Shown one piece after another: positions 7,989-17,258 of a DNA stretch of 18,980 nt. Both the position numbers and the translations under genes were made by a program. The DNA is from Calditerrivibrio sp. (GTDB taxonomy: Bacteria > Chrysiogenota > Deferribacteres > Deferribacterales > Calditerrivibrionaceae), in NCBI GenBank assembly GCA_020217115.1, contig JAIWOA010000005.1, positions 1-18,980 on the forward strand. The letters run 5' to 3'. The notes beneath the pieces were generated by a model. It was not told where the DNA came from. It did not search any database and saw only the letters and a program-made list of their open reading frames with translations. The stretch's first letter is position 1. Every line of letters begins with the position of its first letter.

Positions 7989-8002
7989 ATCACGTGGGTG
8001 AT
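7989..8002. promoter_or_regulatory. Inverted repeat ATCAC-n4-GTGAT upstream of the proposed phnS promoter
   Basis: ATCACGTGGGTGAT has perfect 5-base arms spaced by four, and includes CACGTG. It sits about nine bases upstream of the proposed -35 element, a typical activator position. It stands out because the surrounding 150 bases are nearly free of G and C. No known regulator is assigned. Confidence 0.3.
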
Positions 8003-8120
8003 CTTTTTAACCTGTGGATATAAAATAGAAAATGCTACCTTATACTAATAACTTATTAACAGATTTTATTTTTTTAATATTAAAACAGAACAATCTAAAA
8101 TAGGTAAACAGATCTTTAAT

Positions 8121-8149
8121 AAAAAAGCGGGGTTTTACCCCCGCCTTTA
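8121..8149 (-). terminator. Rho-independent terminator after hppA
   Basis: On the minus strand GCGGGG and CCCCGC form a 6-bp G-C stem around a short GTAAA-type loop, extended by A-T pairs and followed by TTTTTT. It lies 20 bases beyond the hppA stop and ends the long housekeeping transcript, separating it from the phosphonate operon. Confidence 0.9.
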
Positions 8150-8169
8150 TTACAGATAATATTATTATA

Positions 8170-10185
8170 TTAAAGCAGTGGTGCAATTATAAGAGAAACA
8201 ATGCTCATAAGCTTAATTAGGATGTTTAATGCTGGACCACTTGTATCTTTAAAGGGATCACCAACAGTATCTCCTGTAACAGCTGCTTTGTGGGCATCAC
8301 TACCTTTTTTCTCCCCTTCAAGTTCACCTTTTTCTATATATTTTTTTGCATTATCCCATGCTCCACCTGCATTTGCCATCAAAAGAGCAAGAAGAACACC
8401 AGCTACTGTAGCTCCTGCAAGAGCTCCACCAAGAGCTTCTTTGCCAAAAATAAACCCAACTATAATTGGTGCTACCACTGCTATAACTCCGGGTAGAACC
8501 ATCTCCTTTAGAGCTGCAGTTGTGGATATATCAACACATGTTTTTGGATCCGGTTTTACGCCAGGCTTACCCTCAAGAAGACCGGGAATCTCCCTGAACT
8601 GTCTTCTGATCTCTTCTACCATCTGCCCAGCTGCCTTACCAACTGAAGTCATCGTAAGGGCTGCAATAAGAAATGGTAAAAAACCACCAATAAAAAGACC
8701 AGCTACAGTATATGGGTTTGTCAGATTTATTGTGGTTAAACCTGCTGCACTGGAATATGCTGCAAATAGTGCAAGGGCAGTAAGTGCCGCTGAACCGATT
8801 GCAAAACCTTTCCCCATAGCTGCAGTTGTATTACCCAATGCATCAAGACTATCTGTGATCTTTCTTACATCTGGTCCAAGTTCTGCCATTTCAGATATTC
8901 CACCTGCATTGTCTGCAATGGGTCCGTAAGCATCAACTGTCATAGTAACACCTACTGTAGCAAGCATACCCACAGCTGCAAGGGCAATACCATATAAACC
9001 TGCGTAGTGATTTGCTACCAATACTGCAATAACAATTACTATAATAGGTAAAACCGTACTTTCAAGACCAACTGCAAATCCCTGTATAATATTTGTAGCT
9101 GGACCTGTTTTAGATGCTAAAGCTATTTTTCTTACTGGAGTTGATGATGTGTAATATTCGGTGATAAGACCTATTGCAATACCTGCAATTGTTCCAAAAA
9201 GAACAGCCAGAAATACACCGTTACTAATTGCCTGAGAAGATATTGCAAAATAAGCACCTATCAGGAATAATCCGGCACCTATAAAAGTGGAATACCTGAG
9301 TGCATTTTGAGGAGGCATATTTTTTAAAATTATCATTGAAAAGATACCAAGTATCGATGCTATACCACCTATTACTGCAAGTAATAAAGGCAAGTACATA
9401 AGGCTTGATCTCAAACCTTCACCACCTAAAATGGCCAGAGAGTCTGCAGATGCTGTAGCTGCAATTGCTATAGTAGCAATAATTGATCCCACATAGGACT
9501 CAAAGATATCTGCACCCATACCAGCAATATCACCAACATTATCACCCACATTATCAGCAATAACTCCTGGGTTCCTCGGGTCATCTTCAGGGATACCTGC
9601 TTCCACTTTACCCACCAGATCTGCCCCAACATCTGCTGCTTTAGTATATATACCTCCACCAACTCTTGCAAAAAGTGCTATTGAAGAAGCTCCCATTGCA
9701 AAACCGTTAATATACTTTGCAGTTTGAGGGTTACCAAATATAGCAAATAAAATACCTACCCCTATTAATCCTAAACTTGCAACTGCAAGACCCATGACAG
9801 ATCCACCCATATAGGAAATAAAAAGGGCTCTGGCCATGCCTCCACTCCTTGCAGCCTCACTGGTTCTGACGTTTGCCCTTGTAGCAGATTTCATCCCTAC
9901 AAAGCCTGCAAGTATTGAAGATATTGCACCAAAAAGAAAAGATATTGCAGTATTAAATCCGAGGTCGGAAGAAAACAACATTAGAGCAAACACTACAATT
10001 ATAAAGAAAACAAGAATTTTATACTCTCTGAAAAGAAAAGCCATTGCACCTTCATGGATCATTTCAGAGATATCCTTCATCTTATCATTACCAGCTGGCT
10101 GACTTTTAATGTAATTATAAAGCACCAGCCCAATGATAAGACCTACCACTCCAATAATGGGAGCCAAATACATTAAACCTGACAT
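8170..10185 (-). CDS. hppA: Membrane-bound ion-pumping pyrophosphatase, K+-dependent type
   Basis: This integral inner-membrane enzyme couples hydrolysis of pyrophosphate to export of H+ or Na+. At 671 residues with some 16 hydrophobic helices it has the usual size. The substrate-binding signature is [20 protein letters not shown] (176-195), followed by the acidic run [19 protein letters not shown] (201-219), with further acidic sites at [12 protein letters not shown] (418-429) and near the C-terminus ([21 protein letters not shown]). [10 protein letters not shown] (451-460) has Ala455 and Gly458 where K+-independent enzymes have Lys and Thr, so K+ dependence is predicted. Whether Na+ or H+ is pumped cannot be settled by eye. 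Its start overlaps pth by 13 bases and has GGAGG ten bases upstream. It is the last gene before the terminator. Confidence 0.96.
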   Translation of the reverse strand: MSGLMYLAPIIGVVGLIIGLVLYNYIKSQPAGNDKMKDISEMIHEGAMAFLFREYKILVFFIIVVFALMLFSSDLGFNTAISFLFGAISSILAGFVGMKSATRANVRTSEAARSGGMARALFISYMGGSVMGLAVASLGLIGVGILFAIFGNPQTAKYINGFAMGASSIALFARVGGGIYTKAADVGADLVGKVEAGIPEDDPRNPGVIADNVGDNVGDIAGMGADIFESYVGSIIATIAIAATASADSLAILGGEGLRSSLMYLPLLLAVIGGIASILGIFSMIILKNMPPQNALRYSTFIGAGLFLIGAYFAISSQAISNGVFLAVLFGTIAGIAIGLITEYYTSSTPVRKIALASKTGPATNIIQGFAVGLESTVLPIIVIVIAVLVANHYAGLYGIALAAVGMLATVGVTMTVDAYGPIADNAGGISEMAELGPDVRKITDSLDALGNTTAAMGKGFAIGSAALTALALFAAYSSAAGLTTINLTNPYTVAGLFIGGFLPFLIAALTMTSVGKAAGQMVEEIRRQFREIPGLLEGKPGVKPDPKTCVDISTTAALKEMVLPGVIAVVAPIIVGFIFGKEALGGALAGATVAGVLLALLMANAGGAWDNAKKYIEKGELEGEKKGSDAHKAAVTGDTVGDPFKDTSGPALNILIKLMSIVSLIIAPLL

Positions 10186-10772
10186 TGTTCTTTTACCTCC
10201 TGAGTTATTATTTTGTTGTTAAATATATTCATTGCTTTTTTTAAATCACTCTGTAATATCTCTTTTACAGCCATGCATCCCAATTCTACAAATCTATCCA
10301 GAAGACTTTTCTCCTCTTTGCTGAACTCCCCCAGCACATAACCAGGCATATTTTTATGCTGAGGTTTACCTATCCCCATTTTAACCCTGATAAATTTGTC
10401 TGTATCTATCGAAGCTATAATAGATTCAATACCTCGGTGTCCTCCTGAGGAACCTCCCATTCTTAATTTAATTTTTCCAAATTCCATATCAAGATCGTCG
10501 TGTACAACAATTACATTTCCACTTTCTATATCAAAATATCCTGCTATCTCTGACACAGCTTTCCCACTAAGATTCATGTAAGTTTGTGGTTTTGCCAGAT
10601 ATACCCTTTTACCTCCAATCTCTCCAACGGCGTAGTCTGCATTAAAACCACCTTTAAAATTTACCACTATACTTTTCGCAAGTTCATCTACCACCATGAA
10701 CCCTATGTTATGTCTTGTCATTTCATACTGTTTACCTGGATTCCCAAGCCCTACAACTAAAAATCTATTCAT
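10173..10772 (-). CDS. pth: Peptidyl-tRNA hydrolase
   Basis: Releases tRNA from peptidyl-tRNA that has dropped off the ribosome, in the cytoplasm. The 199 residues match bacterial Pth. [20 protein letters not shown] carries N11 and the catalytic H21; [10 protein letters not shown] carries N67; VVHDDLD carries D93, all at the expected positions. [12 protein letters not shown] and RVKMGIGKP are also family motifs. The gene begins three bases after prs with only a weak ribosome site, so translation is probably coupled. In many bacteria rplY (ctc, ribosomal protein bL25) lies between prs and pth; here there is no room for it. Confidence 0.97.
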   Translation of the reverse strand: MNRFLVVGLGNPGKQYEMTRHNIGFMVVDELAKSIVVNFKGGFNADYAVGEIGGKRVYLAKPQTYMNLSGKAVSEIAGYFDIESGNVIVVHDDLDMEFGKIKLRMGGSSGGHRGIESIIASIDTDKFIRVKMGIGKPQHKNMPGYVLGEFSKEEKSLLDRFVELGCMAVKEILQSDLKKAMNIFNNKIITQEVKEQCQV

Positions 10773-10775
10773 AAT

Positions 10776-11723
10776 TTAAATATTTACAAAAAGTGAACTT
10801 ATACTCTCTTTTTTATGTATCCTTAGTACTGCTTCTGCAAAGAGATCTGCTGTTGGCAAAATCTTTAGCTTTGAAAAGGAATGTTTTTCTTTAGATGCCT
10901 CTATGGTATCGGTAATTACCACCTCTTCTAAAACAGATTTTAATATTCTTTCTATAGCTGGTCCACTTAATATCCCATGGGATGCACCTGCTACAACACT
11001 CTTTGCACCACGTTCCATAACAGCTATAGCTGCTTCAGTGAGAGTTCCTGCAGTATCTATCATATCATCTATTATGACTACATTTTTATCCTTTACTTCC
11101 CCAATGACGTTCATAGCCTTTGCAATATTTGGACCAGATCTCCTCTTATCGATTATTGCTAAAGAAGCATCCAGTGCCTTGGCAAATCCCCTTGCCCTTA
11201 TAACTCCACCAGCATCTGGGGAAACTATAACAGTATCCTCTCCTGTAAGCCCCTTATTCTTAAAATATGTTGCCAGAACAGGTATTGAATAAAGATTATC
11301 CACCGGAATATCAAAAAAGCCCTGTATCTGTCCAGCGTGGAGATCCATTGTCACTACCCTATCTATACCAGACTTTGTTAAAAGATTTGCCACAAGCTTT
11401 GCAGTGATTGGCACCCTTGGCTCCACCGTTCTATCCTGTCTTGCGTAACCAAAGTATGGGATAACTGCAGTGACAGTCTTTGCAGATGCTCTTTTTAGGG
11501 CATCAACCATTATCATAAGTTCCATTAAATGGGTTTCTGCTGGGGCATTTGTTGACTGTATTACAAAAACATCCCTTCCTCGCACCGATTCATTTATTCT
11601 TACAAATATCTCACCATCACTAAACTTATTAACTGTTGCATCTCCTAACCTCATTCCAAGTTTTGCCACGACACCCTGAGCCAGTGTTCTATTTGAATTC
11701 CCTGAAAAAACTAAAAAATCCAT
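10776..11723 (-). CDS. prs: Ribose-phosphate pyrophosphokinase (PRPP synthase)
   Basis: Makes phosphoribosyl pyrophosphate from ribose 5-phosphate and ATP for nucleotide, His and Trp synthesis. At 315 residues it is a typical class I enzyme. The flexible loop YARQDRTVEPRVPITAKL (93-110), the metal-binding VTMDLHAGQIQGFF (H129) and the PRPP loop VVIIDDMIDTAGT (215-227) are all intact. The start has AGGAG eight bases upstream. It sits between ispE and pth, the conserved order in many bacteria. Confidence 0.97.
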   Translation of the reverse strand: MDFLVFSGNSNRTLAQGVVAKLGMRLGDATVNKFSDGEIFVRINESVRGRDVFVIQSTNAPAETHLMELMIMVDALKRASAKTVTAVIPYFGYARQDRTVEPRVPITAKLVANLLTKSGIDRVVTMDLHAGQIQGFFDIPVDNLYSIPVLATYFKNKGLTGEDTVIVSPDAGGVIRARGFAKALDASLAIIDKRRSGPNIAKAMNVIGEVKDKNVVIIDDMIDTAGTLTEAAIAVMERGAKSVVAGASHGILSGPAIERILKSVLEEVVITDTIEASKEKHSFSKLKILPTADLFAEAVLRIHKKESISSLFVNI

Positions 11724-11732
11724 AAATAACTC

Positions 11733-12566
11733 CTATAAAGTTGTAGTCTGTAGCACAAAATAGTTCCTATTTTGTTTAAAATGGAAATAAGCATTTTCAA
11801 TGGCACGTTTAGAAGAGAACAGGCCATAGACAGTAGAACCGCTGCCACTCATCAAAGAGATGTCAGCTCCCTTAGCCATTAACATATTTTTTATCTCTCC
11901 AAGTTCCCTATATTTTTTAAATACAGTACTCTCAAAGTCATTTTCCATAATGCTAAGCAATTGGCTGTATCCTAAAAAGCTCGGCATTTTATCTATATAA
12001 AACTTTTTTGTCAATCTCAAATTTACTCCTTCATAGGCATCTTTAGTAGAAACAGGGAAGCTCGGTTTTACAAGAAGCAGATTCAGTTTTGGAATTGTTG
12101 GACCATCGGTGAGAATTTCACCTCTCCCCTCTGCCAGAACAGTATCAGAGTCTTTTATAAAAAAAACTGTATCTGAACCAACTTTCTCTAAAATATGGAA
12201 TTTTTGTTCATAGGTGAGATTAAGATGAAACATTCTGTCCACAAGATTTAAAAATGTTGCAGCGTTGCTACTCCCACCCCCAAGACCTGCTCCCCAGGGG
12301 ATCTTTTTATAAAGGTAAACCTTTATGGGAGATATTTTATATAAAGAAGATAACGTACTGTAAACCTTCCAGATTATATTGTTCTCATTTAAAGGTATAG
12401 ACTTTTCATTGGAAATGATTTCAAAACTATCACTATCTTCTATAGAAATTGTGTCAAAGAGGTTTATCTTTTTCATTAATGTAGAAATATTATGGTAGCC
12501 ATCGTCCCGTCTATTTATAATATGAAGGAAAAGATTGATTTTTGCAAAACTTTTTTCCGTTATCAT
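11733..12566 (-). CDS. ispE: 4-diphosphocytidyl-2-C-methyl-D-erythritol kinase
   Basis: A GHMP kinase of the non-mevalonate (MEP) isoprenoid pathway that phosphorylates the 2-hydroxyl of CDP-methylerythritol. The N-terminal AKINLFLHIINRRDDGYHNI carries K9. The glycine-rich ATP loop IPWGAGLGGGSSNAA lies at 89-103. The catalytic Asp is D132 in VGSDTVFF, a slight variant of the usual GSDVPFF. The third GHMP motif is LMSGSGSTVYGLF. The 277 residues are of normal length. The ATG directly follows the stop of the lipoprotein gene (TAG-ATG) without a clear ribosome site, so coupled translation is likely. Confidence 0.95.
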   Translation of the reverse strand: MITEKSFAKINLFLHIINRRDDGYHNISTLMKKINLFDTISIEDSDSFEIISNEKSIPLNENNIIWKVYSTLSSLYKISPIKVYLYKKIPWGAGLGGGSSNAATFLNLVDRMFHLNLTYEQKFHILEKVGSDTVFFIKDSDTVLAEGRGEILTDGPTIPKLNLLLVKPSFPVSTKDAYEGVNLRLTKKFYIDKMPSFLGYSQLLSIMENDFESTVFKKYRELGEIKNMLMAKGADISLMSGSGSTVYGLFSSKRAIENAYFHFKQNRNYFVLQTTTL

Positions 12567-13232
12567 CTATTCAAAAATAACCCTCAGATACCTTTCATTG
12601 TCCTTTCTGAGGATAACTATATCTTTTATCTTTTCTGAAGATACCGTGTACCGTACATCTATATTGCCTATGTCTATTCTCTCTATTCTACTTTTAGTTG
12701 CATAAATGGTTACATTATCCTTCTTGAAGGTAAAATTCTCACCATCTCTATAGAAATGGAATTCCTTTGTTGGCCTTATCCCGGGATAGTTGAAAAGATA
12801 AATATAATTTACCATCTCTTCAATCTTTTTTATATTTTTGTCTGTAAATAAAACAGATTCATTGTCTTTCTTTACATTGAGAACCCCATTTACATATGTA
12901 GCATTGTATAAAACCACACCAAAAGGCCCAAAAATATTTATTTCTCCATTATTATCACAGTCTTTTTCTACACTACCCCTCATTTTAACCTTTATCTTTT
13001 CATCTTTATACTCAAAAATCACTTTATCTTTGTAGCTACATATGGTAGGGGAGGCTTCATTAATTTTCTTAATAGCCTCTTCCAGCTCTTTGTTATAGCT
13101 ATCTTCTATCTGTATTTGCGTGGAATTGTCAGAATCATTTTGAATTAACGTTGAGGAGACGACATCACTTTTTGTTGAACAGGAGTAACTTATCGTCAAA
13201 ATAATAGCAATGACTAAAAATTTAGTCTTCAT
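12567..13232 (-). CDS. Probable LolB-like outer-membrane lipoprotein
   Basis: A 221-residue envelope protein of uncertain function. The N-terminus is a short signal with hydrophobic core LVIAIILTI ending ISYSC; Cys18 could be lipidated, though Tyr at -2 and Ser at -3 make a poor lipobox. After a polar linker the body is rich in beta strands (for example KVKMRGSVEKDC, INIFGPFGVVLYNATY, ESVLFTDKN), the pattern of the LolB/DUF4292 fold that carries lipids or lipoproteins. It lies directly before ispE, where lolB sits in gamma-proteobacteria, and after a secreted TPR protein with which it overlaps by 11 bases. The similarity is structural and positional; no diagnostic motif settles it. Confidence 0.55.
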   Translation of the reverse strand: MKTKFLVIAIILTISYSCSTKSDVVSSTLIQNDSDNSTQIQIEDSYNKELEEAIKKINEASPTICSYKDKVIFEYKDEKIKVKMRGSVEKDCDNNGEINIFGPFGVVLYNATYVNGVLNVKKDNESVLFTDKNIKKIEEMVNYIYLFNYPGIRPTKEFHFYRDGENFTFKKDNVTIYATKSRIERIDIGNIDVRYTVSSEKIKDIVILRKDNERYLRVIFE

Positions 13233-14811
13233 CTATTATCTCTTTTATTGTTTTATTTATTCCCAATTCCTTCATTATCTCATTCATATGATCTATCATC
13301 TCTTTTTCATCTGGAGATAATTTTAGAGCTCTTTTCTGATATTCGTAGGCTTCTTTGAATCTTTTTTGCTTATACAATACCCATGCCATACTGTCTAAAA
13401 ATGCTGGGTTTTGGGGTTCTATCGCAAGGGCCTCAGAAATCAATCTGTATGACTCTTCAAGCTTTTTCCCAAGATCTGCAAGCATATATCCAAGGTAGTT
13501 TAAAGCTGATGCATTTTTTGGGTTTATAGCCAGAAGTTTTCTAAGGTATTCCTCAGATTTATCATAATTTTTACTTTTCTCATAAAAATCTGCAATATCC
13601 ATAAGAATCTCTTCACTATTAGGATATTTATCAAACCCCTCTAAAAGTGACTTAATCTGAAGAGGTTTATTACCCTTTTCTGCAAAAATTGCCGATTTTA
13701 ATCTGTAATAATCAACATCAATATCGTTTTTTTCTATTTTATTGAGAGCTTCAATTGCCTTATCAAAATTTTTTAATTTCATATGGGAAAAAGCAAGTCT
13801 TTTTTTGGCAAAAGTCATATTAGGGTCACGAAATGATACCTCAGTATAGTATTTTACAGCATTTTCATAATCACCTTTCAGTTCACTTGTAACTGCAAGA
13901 TAATAATATATCTGATTGTCATTTTTATTCTTTTCTTCTGCAATTTTAAACCATTGGAATGCCTTTTCATAATTCTTCAGTTCAAAATAGATCCCTGCTA
14001 TCTGTTTTGTAACGTATAAATTCTCCCTTTCCCCAACCTTATCAACGATAAGTTCAAACATCTTAACAGCATTGTTAAGATCCCCTTTAACCCTATAGAG
14101 CTCTGCAAGCCTGTATTCAGGTATTATAAGTCCAGATTTTTCTTTTATGGCATTTTCAAGATATTTTATTGCATCTTCTGTTTTATTATCCTGTATATAT
14201 ATTTCAGCAATCATAAGCATAGCCATAAAATTCTTTTCCAGATTTAATGAGTTTTCAAAATCAGTGATTGCTTTTCCCCTAAGTTCGAGCTGATAGTAAA
14301 GCATCCCTCTTTTATAGTAGTGTTCAGCTTTCTTTTCCTTTTCAATAATTTTGTCGTAGGCACCTATGGAACATGCATAATTTTTTTTCTGTTCGCACAA
14401 CTTTGAAAGAAACATATAGTTTTCAACAGATGGGTCATATTCCACCCCTTTTTTCATCTGAGCTATCGCTTCATCATAACTATCAAACACATTTACTAAT
14501 GCATCTGCATAAAACCTCAATAAAGTTGAGTTTTTTGCAAATTTATCTTTTTTAAATGTGGAAGTCATCAGTTTTTTAAACTCATTTTTTTTACCAAGGG
14601 AGATATAAACCTCCCCAAGCTTTATAATGATAGCCTCATCCTCAACATTTTTATTGAGATCCTCAAGTAGGGGGAGGGCTTCTTTTAAATGCCCTTCATT
14701 TATGAGCATATTTGCTCTTAGAAATTCCTTTATGTAGTTCTTATTACCTTCGGCAAAGCAGAGCTGAAATGTCAAAAAAATTAGTAAAATAGCAGTTATA
14801 AAAAGTCTCAA
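13222..14811 (-). CDS. Secreted tetratricopeptide-repeat protein
   Basis: A 529-residue protein with signal peptide (hydrophobic residues 3-18, likely cleavage after CFA at about residue 20), so periplasmic or attached to the outer membrane. The rest is almost wholly TPR helices, with a dozen or so 34-residue units such as the one around AEHYYKRGMLYYQLELRGKA and, near the C-terminus, NASALNYLGYMLADLGKKLE and NPAFLDSMAWVLYKQKRFKE. TPRs bind partner proteins; the partner is unknown, perhaps the LolB-like lipoprotein encoded next. The start codon is TTG at 14811, with AGGGGA six bases upstream overlapping the end of accC; the next Met (residue 35) would delete the signal peptide. Confidence 0.85.
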   Translation of the reverse strand: MRLFITAILLIFLTFQLCFAEGNKNYIKEFLRANMLINEGHLKEALPLLEDLNKNVEDEAIIIKLGEVYISLGKKNEFKKLMTSTFKKDKFAKNSTLLRFYADALVNVFDSYDEAIAQMKKGVEYDPSVENYMFLSKLCEQKKNYACSIGAYDKIIEKEKKAEHYYKRGMLYYQLELRGKAITDFENSLNLEKNFMAMLMIAEIYIQDNKTEDAIKYLENAIKEKSGLIIPEYRLAELYRVKGDLNNAVKMFELIVDKVGERENLYVTKQIAGIYFELKNYEKAFQWFKIAEEKNKNDNQIYYYLAVTSELKGDYENAVKYYTEVSFRDPNMTFAKKRLAFSHMKLKNFDKAIEALNKIEKNDIDVDYYRLKSAIFAEKGNKPLQIKSLLEGFDKYPNSEEILMDIADFYEKSKNYDKSEEYLRKLLAINPKNASALNYLGYMLADLGKKLEESYRLISEALAIEPQNPAFLDSMAWVLYKQKRFKEAYEYQKRALKLSPDEKEMIDHMNEIMKELGINKTIKEIIDED

Positions 14812-14820
14812 TGTTATCCC

Positions 14821-16158
14821 CTATTTAAAATGCTTATCAAGAAAATCTGTAGCAAATTTACCATTTACAAAATTATGGTTATCCAATATCTTTAAGTGAA
14901 GAGGGATCGTTGTCTTGATACCTTCAACGATAAATTCATACAGGCATCTTTTCCCCCTGGCAATTGCTTCATTTCTGTCATTACCATGAACTATCATCTT
15001 TGCTATCATAGAATCGTAGTAGGGTAATATATAATAGTCCTGATATGCGGCAGAATCTATTCTAACACCCACACCCCCTGGAACATAGTAGGCCTTTATT
15101 AAACCAGGAGAAGGTACAAAACTTACAGGATCCTCAGCATTAACTCTAAACTCAATGGCGTGTCCATTTATCTTTATATCTTCCTGAGCAATCGGCAATT
15201 GTCCTGTTGCTGCCACGATAAGCTGTAACTTAACTAAATCAATACCTGTAATCATCTCTGTCACAGGATGTTCTACCTGAATCCTTGTATTCATCTCCAT
15301 AAAATAGAAATTACCATGTTTATCAAGTAGGTATTCTATAGTACCTGCATTTTTATAACCTAATTTTGCTATTGCATTGGCAGAGATTTCCCCCATCTTT
15401 TTCCTTGTGGCATCATCAAGTGCAACTGAAGGGGCCTCTTCCAGCAGCTTTTGATGCCTTCTCTGGATAGAGCATTCCCTCTCAAAGAAGTGTATACCTC
15501 GACCATTACCGTCACCAAAAACCTGTATCTCAATATGCCGTGGATCTTCTATAAGTTTTTCGATATAAACCTCATCATTTCCAAAGGCATTTTTTGCTTC
15601 CATTTTGGCAGTTTCAAAGTTTTTTAAAAATGTTATCTCATTGTGAGCCATTCTCATCCCTTTTCCACCACCACCTGCAGATGCCTTTATCATAACAGGG
15701 AAACCTATCTTCTTTGCAATTTCTAAGGCTTCCTTTGCATCATTTATAGGGCCATCACTACCAGGAACTACAGGAACTCCTAACTCCTTCATCGTATCCT
15801 TTGCATTTGATTTATTCCCCATAAGATCTATATGTTCTGGAGATGGGCCGATAAAGGTAAAACCACAATCTCGACATACTTTTGCAAAGGTTGAATTCTC
15901 TGCTAAAAATCCATAACCAGGATGTATAGCATCAGCATCTGATATTTCAGCAGCTGCAATAATATTTTTCATATTTAAATAACTTTGGGAAGGGGTAGCT
16001 CCACCTATACATACAGAAGTATCTGCAAATGCCACATGAAGAGATGCTCTATCTGCTTCTGAATAGACAGCAACAGTCTCAATCCCAAGTTCTCTACAAG
16101 CCCTTATAATCCTTAGGGCAATCTCTCCCCTATTAGCTATCAAAACCCTTTTAAACAT
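14821..16158 (-). CDS. accC: Biotin carboxylase subunit of acetyl-CoA carboxylase
   Basis: Carboxylates the biotin on AccB using ATP and bicarbonate, the first half-reaction of fatty-acid synthesis. The 445 residues match E. coli AccC (449). The N-terminal [19 protein letters not shown], the ATP-grasp lysines K116 and K158, the glycine loop [13 protein letters not shown] (159-171), the metal ligands E274 region and E288, and the catalytic R292 in [16 protein letters not shown] are all present. AGGTG lies about six bases before ATG. It follows accB by nine bases; the carboxyltransferase genes accA and accD are not in this window. Confidence 0.97.
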   Translation of the reverse strand: MFKRVLIANRGEIALRIIRACRELGIETVAVYSEADRASLHVAFADTSVCIGGATPSQSYLNMKNIIAAAEISDADAIHPGYGFLAENSTFAKVCRDCGFTFIGPSPEHIDLMGNKSNAKDTMKELGVPVVPGSDGPINDAKEALEIAKKIGFPVMIKASAGGGGKGMRMAHNEITFLKNFETAKMEAKNAFGNDEVYIEKLIEDPRHIEIQVFGDGNGRGIHFFERECSIQRRHQKLLEEAPSVALDDATRKKMGEISANAIAKLGYKNAGTIEYLLDKHGNFYFMEMNTRIQVEHPVTEMITGIDLVKLQLIVAATGQLPIAQEDIKINGHAIEFRVNAEDPVSFVPSPGLIKAYYVPGGVGVRIDSAAYQDYYILPYYDSMIAKMIVHGNDRNEAIARGKRCLYEFIVEGIKTTIPLHLKILDNHNFVNGKFATDFLDKHFK

Positions 16159-16167
16159 TTTTTACAC

Positions 16168-16644
16168 CTAAACCTTTTCTACGAGAAAAATAACTTCACC
16201 AAACTCAACAGGGACACCATTCTTCCCCAATTTCTTCACTATCTTACAGTCGAATTCAGCTTCAATTTCATTCATAATCTTCATAGCTTCGATAATGCAC
16301 AGAGTTTTCCCTTTTTTTATAATATCACCTTCCTGAACAAAAGGGGCTGCTCCAGGAGCTGGTGCCTCATAAAATGTTCCCACAATCGGTGACTTTATTT
16401 CAGTTAGGTTAGAATTTGTATTAGCGTTTGCATCTACATTTTTTGACTCTACCAGTTCAGGTTTGAATTCCTGTGGCTTTGGTTGCTGGTAAACAGTTTG
16501 AGGTGATTGTTGAACAACAACCTGTCCGTTGCTGCCACTCATCTTTGATAGATAAACCCTTATGTTTTCATTTTCATATTCAAACTCGGTAAAACCAGAT
16601 TTTTCAATAAATTTTACAAGATCCTTTAGTTCCTTGATATCCAT
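16168..16644 (-). CDS. accB: Biotin carboxyl carrier protein of acetyl-CoA carboxylase
   Basis: Carries biotin between AccC and the carboxyltransferase. An N-terminal AccC-binding helix pair (MDIKELKDLVKFIEKSGFTE) is followed by a flexible linker rich in Gln, Pro, Asn and Ala (about residues 37-82) and a biotinyl domain with EAMKIMNEIEAEF, where the biotinylated lysine is K122, the same number as in E. coli. An in-frame ATG at 16656 would add MGWF. I chose 16644 because GGGGTGG lies just before it, the family begins MDI, and the upstream ATG has no ribosome site. The biotinyl domain has the extra thumb region (FYEAPAPGAAPFVQEGD) of true AccB proteins. Confidence 0.96.
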   Translation of the reverse strand: MDIKELKDLVKFIEKSGFTEFEYENENIRVYLSKMSGSNGQVVVQQSPQTVYQQPKPQEFKPELVESKNVDANANTNSNLTEIKSPIVGTFYEAPAPGAAPFVQEGDIIKKGKTLCIIEAMKIMNEIEAEFDCKIVKKLGKNGVPVEFGEVIFLVEKV

Positions 16645-16675
16645 AAACCACCCCATTTATATTTATTTCTAAAAC

Positions 16676-17245
16676 TTATACTGTTTTGACCCTCTCAATG
16701 TACGAAGCATCCCTTGTATCTATCTTAATTACGTCACCCTCATTGACAAACAGAGGGACAGAAACCGTTCCTCCAGTGGAAACTTTTGCTGGCTTAGAAC
16801 CACCACTAACAGTGTCACCCTTTACACCTGGCACTGTTTCAACGATCTCAAGCTCTACAAAATTTGGGATTTCAACACCTATGGGCTTTTTATTAAATAT
16901 CTGTACCTTTACTGTTATATTTTCTGGCATGAATAGAGCAGCATCTCCAACTTCATCTGCAGTCATTGTGATCTGCTCGTAGGACTCATTATCCATAAAA
17001 TAATAATTGTCACCATCGCTATAAAGATACTGCATACTCTTTTCCTCAAAGTCAGGCTGCTTTATCTTTTCATCTGAGGTAAAGGTTCTTTCTATAACTT
17101 TTCCTGATATCAAACTTTTCATCTTCGTACGGACGTTTGCTCCCCCTCTACCCATCTTAATATGGAGATATTCAACCACTGTATATGGTTCACCATCGAC
17201 CTCAATTTTTGTTCCTCTTCTAAACTGGTTTGGAGTTGTTACCAT
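16676..17245 (-). CDS. efp: Elongation factor P
   Basis: Binds between the P and E sites of the ribosome and rescues it from stalling at polyproline. The 189 residues include the N-terminal KOW-like domain, two OB domains and the C-terminal signature KIDTRDASYIERVKTV. The tip of domain I reads HIKMGRGGANVRTK, with Arg33 where E. coli has the lysine (K34) that is beta-lysylated. Such Arg-type EF-Ps may be rhamnosylated by EarP or left unmodified; no modification gene is in this window. GAGGTGAG precedes the ATG. It lies between pepP and accB, a frequent arrangement. Confidence 0.97.
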   Translation of the reverse strand: MVTTPNQFRRGTKIEVDGEPYTVVEYLHIKMGRGGANVRTKMKSLISGKVIERTFTSDEKIKQPDFEEKSMQYLYSDGDNYYFMDNESYEQITMTADEVGDAALFMPENITVKVQIFNKKPIGVEIPNFVELEIVETVPGVKGDTVSGGSKPAKVSTGGTVSVPLFVNEGDVIKIDTRDASYIERVKTV

Positions 17246-17258
17246 TTTCTCACCTCTT

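Larger units (their letters stand above)
7889..8169. promoter_or_regulatory. AT-rich control region upstream of the phosphonate operon
   Basis: No gene is present. It holds the hppA terminator at 8121-8149 and, nearer phnS, two inverted repeats and a weak promoter. The best -35/-10 pair on the minus strand is TTGTAA (7975-7980) and TATTAC (7951-7956), 18 bases apart, so about four of six matches each. The weak match suggests that an activator is needed, but no regulator gene is encoded next to the operon. Confidence 0.35.

Noticed and set aside
8201..8929. 242-codon open frame on the plus strand
   Set aside because: It lies wholly antisense to hppA, whose protein is unmistakable. Its Ala/Pro/Ser-rich sequence is the mirror of the Gly/Ala-rich pump codons, and it has no ribosome site.
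10903..11292. 129-codon open frame on the plus strand
   Set aside because: Antisense to prs, with no start signal and no recognisable family.
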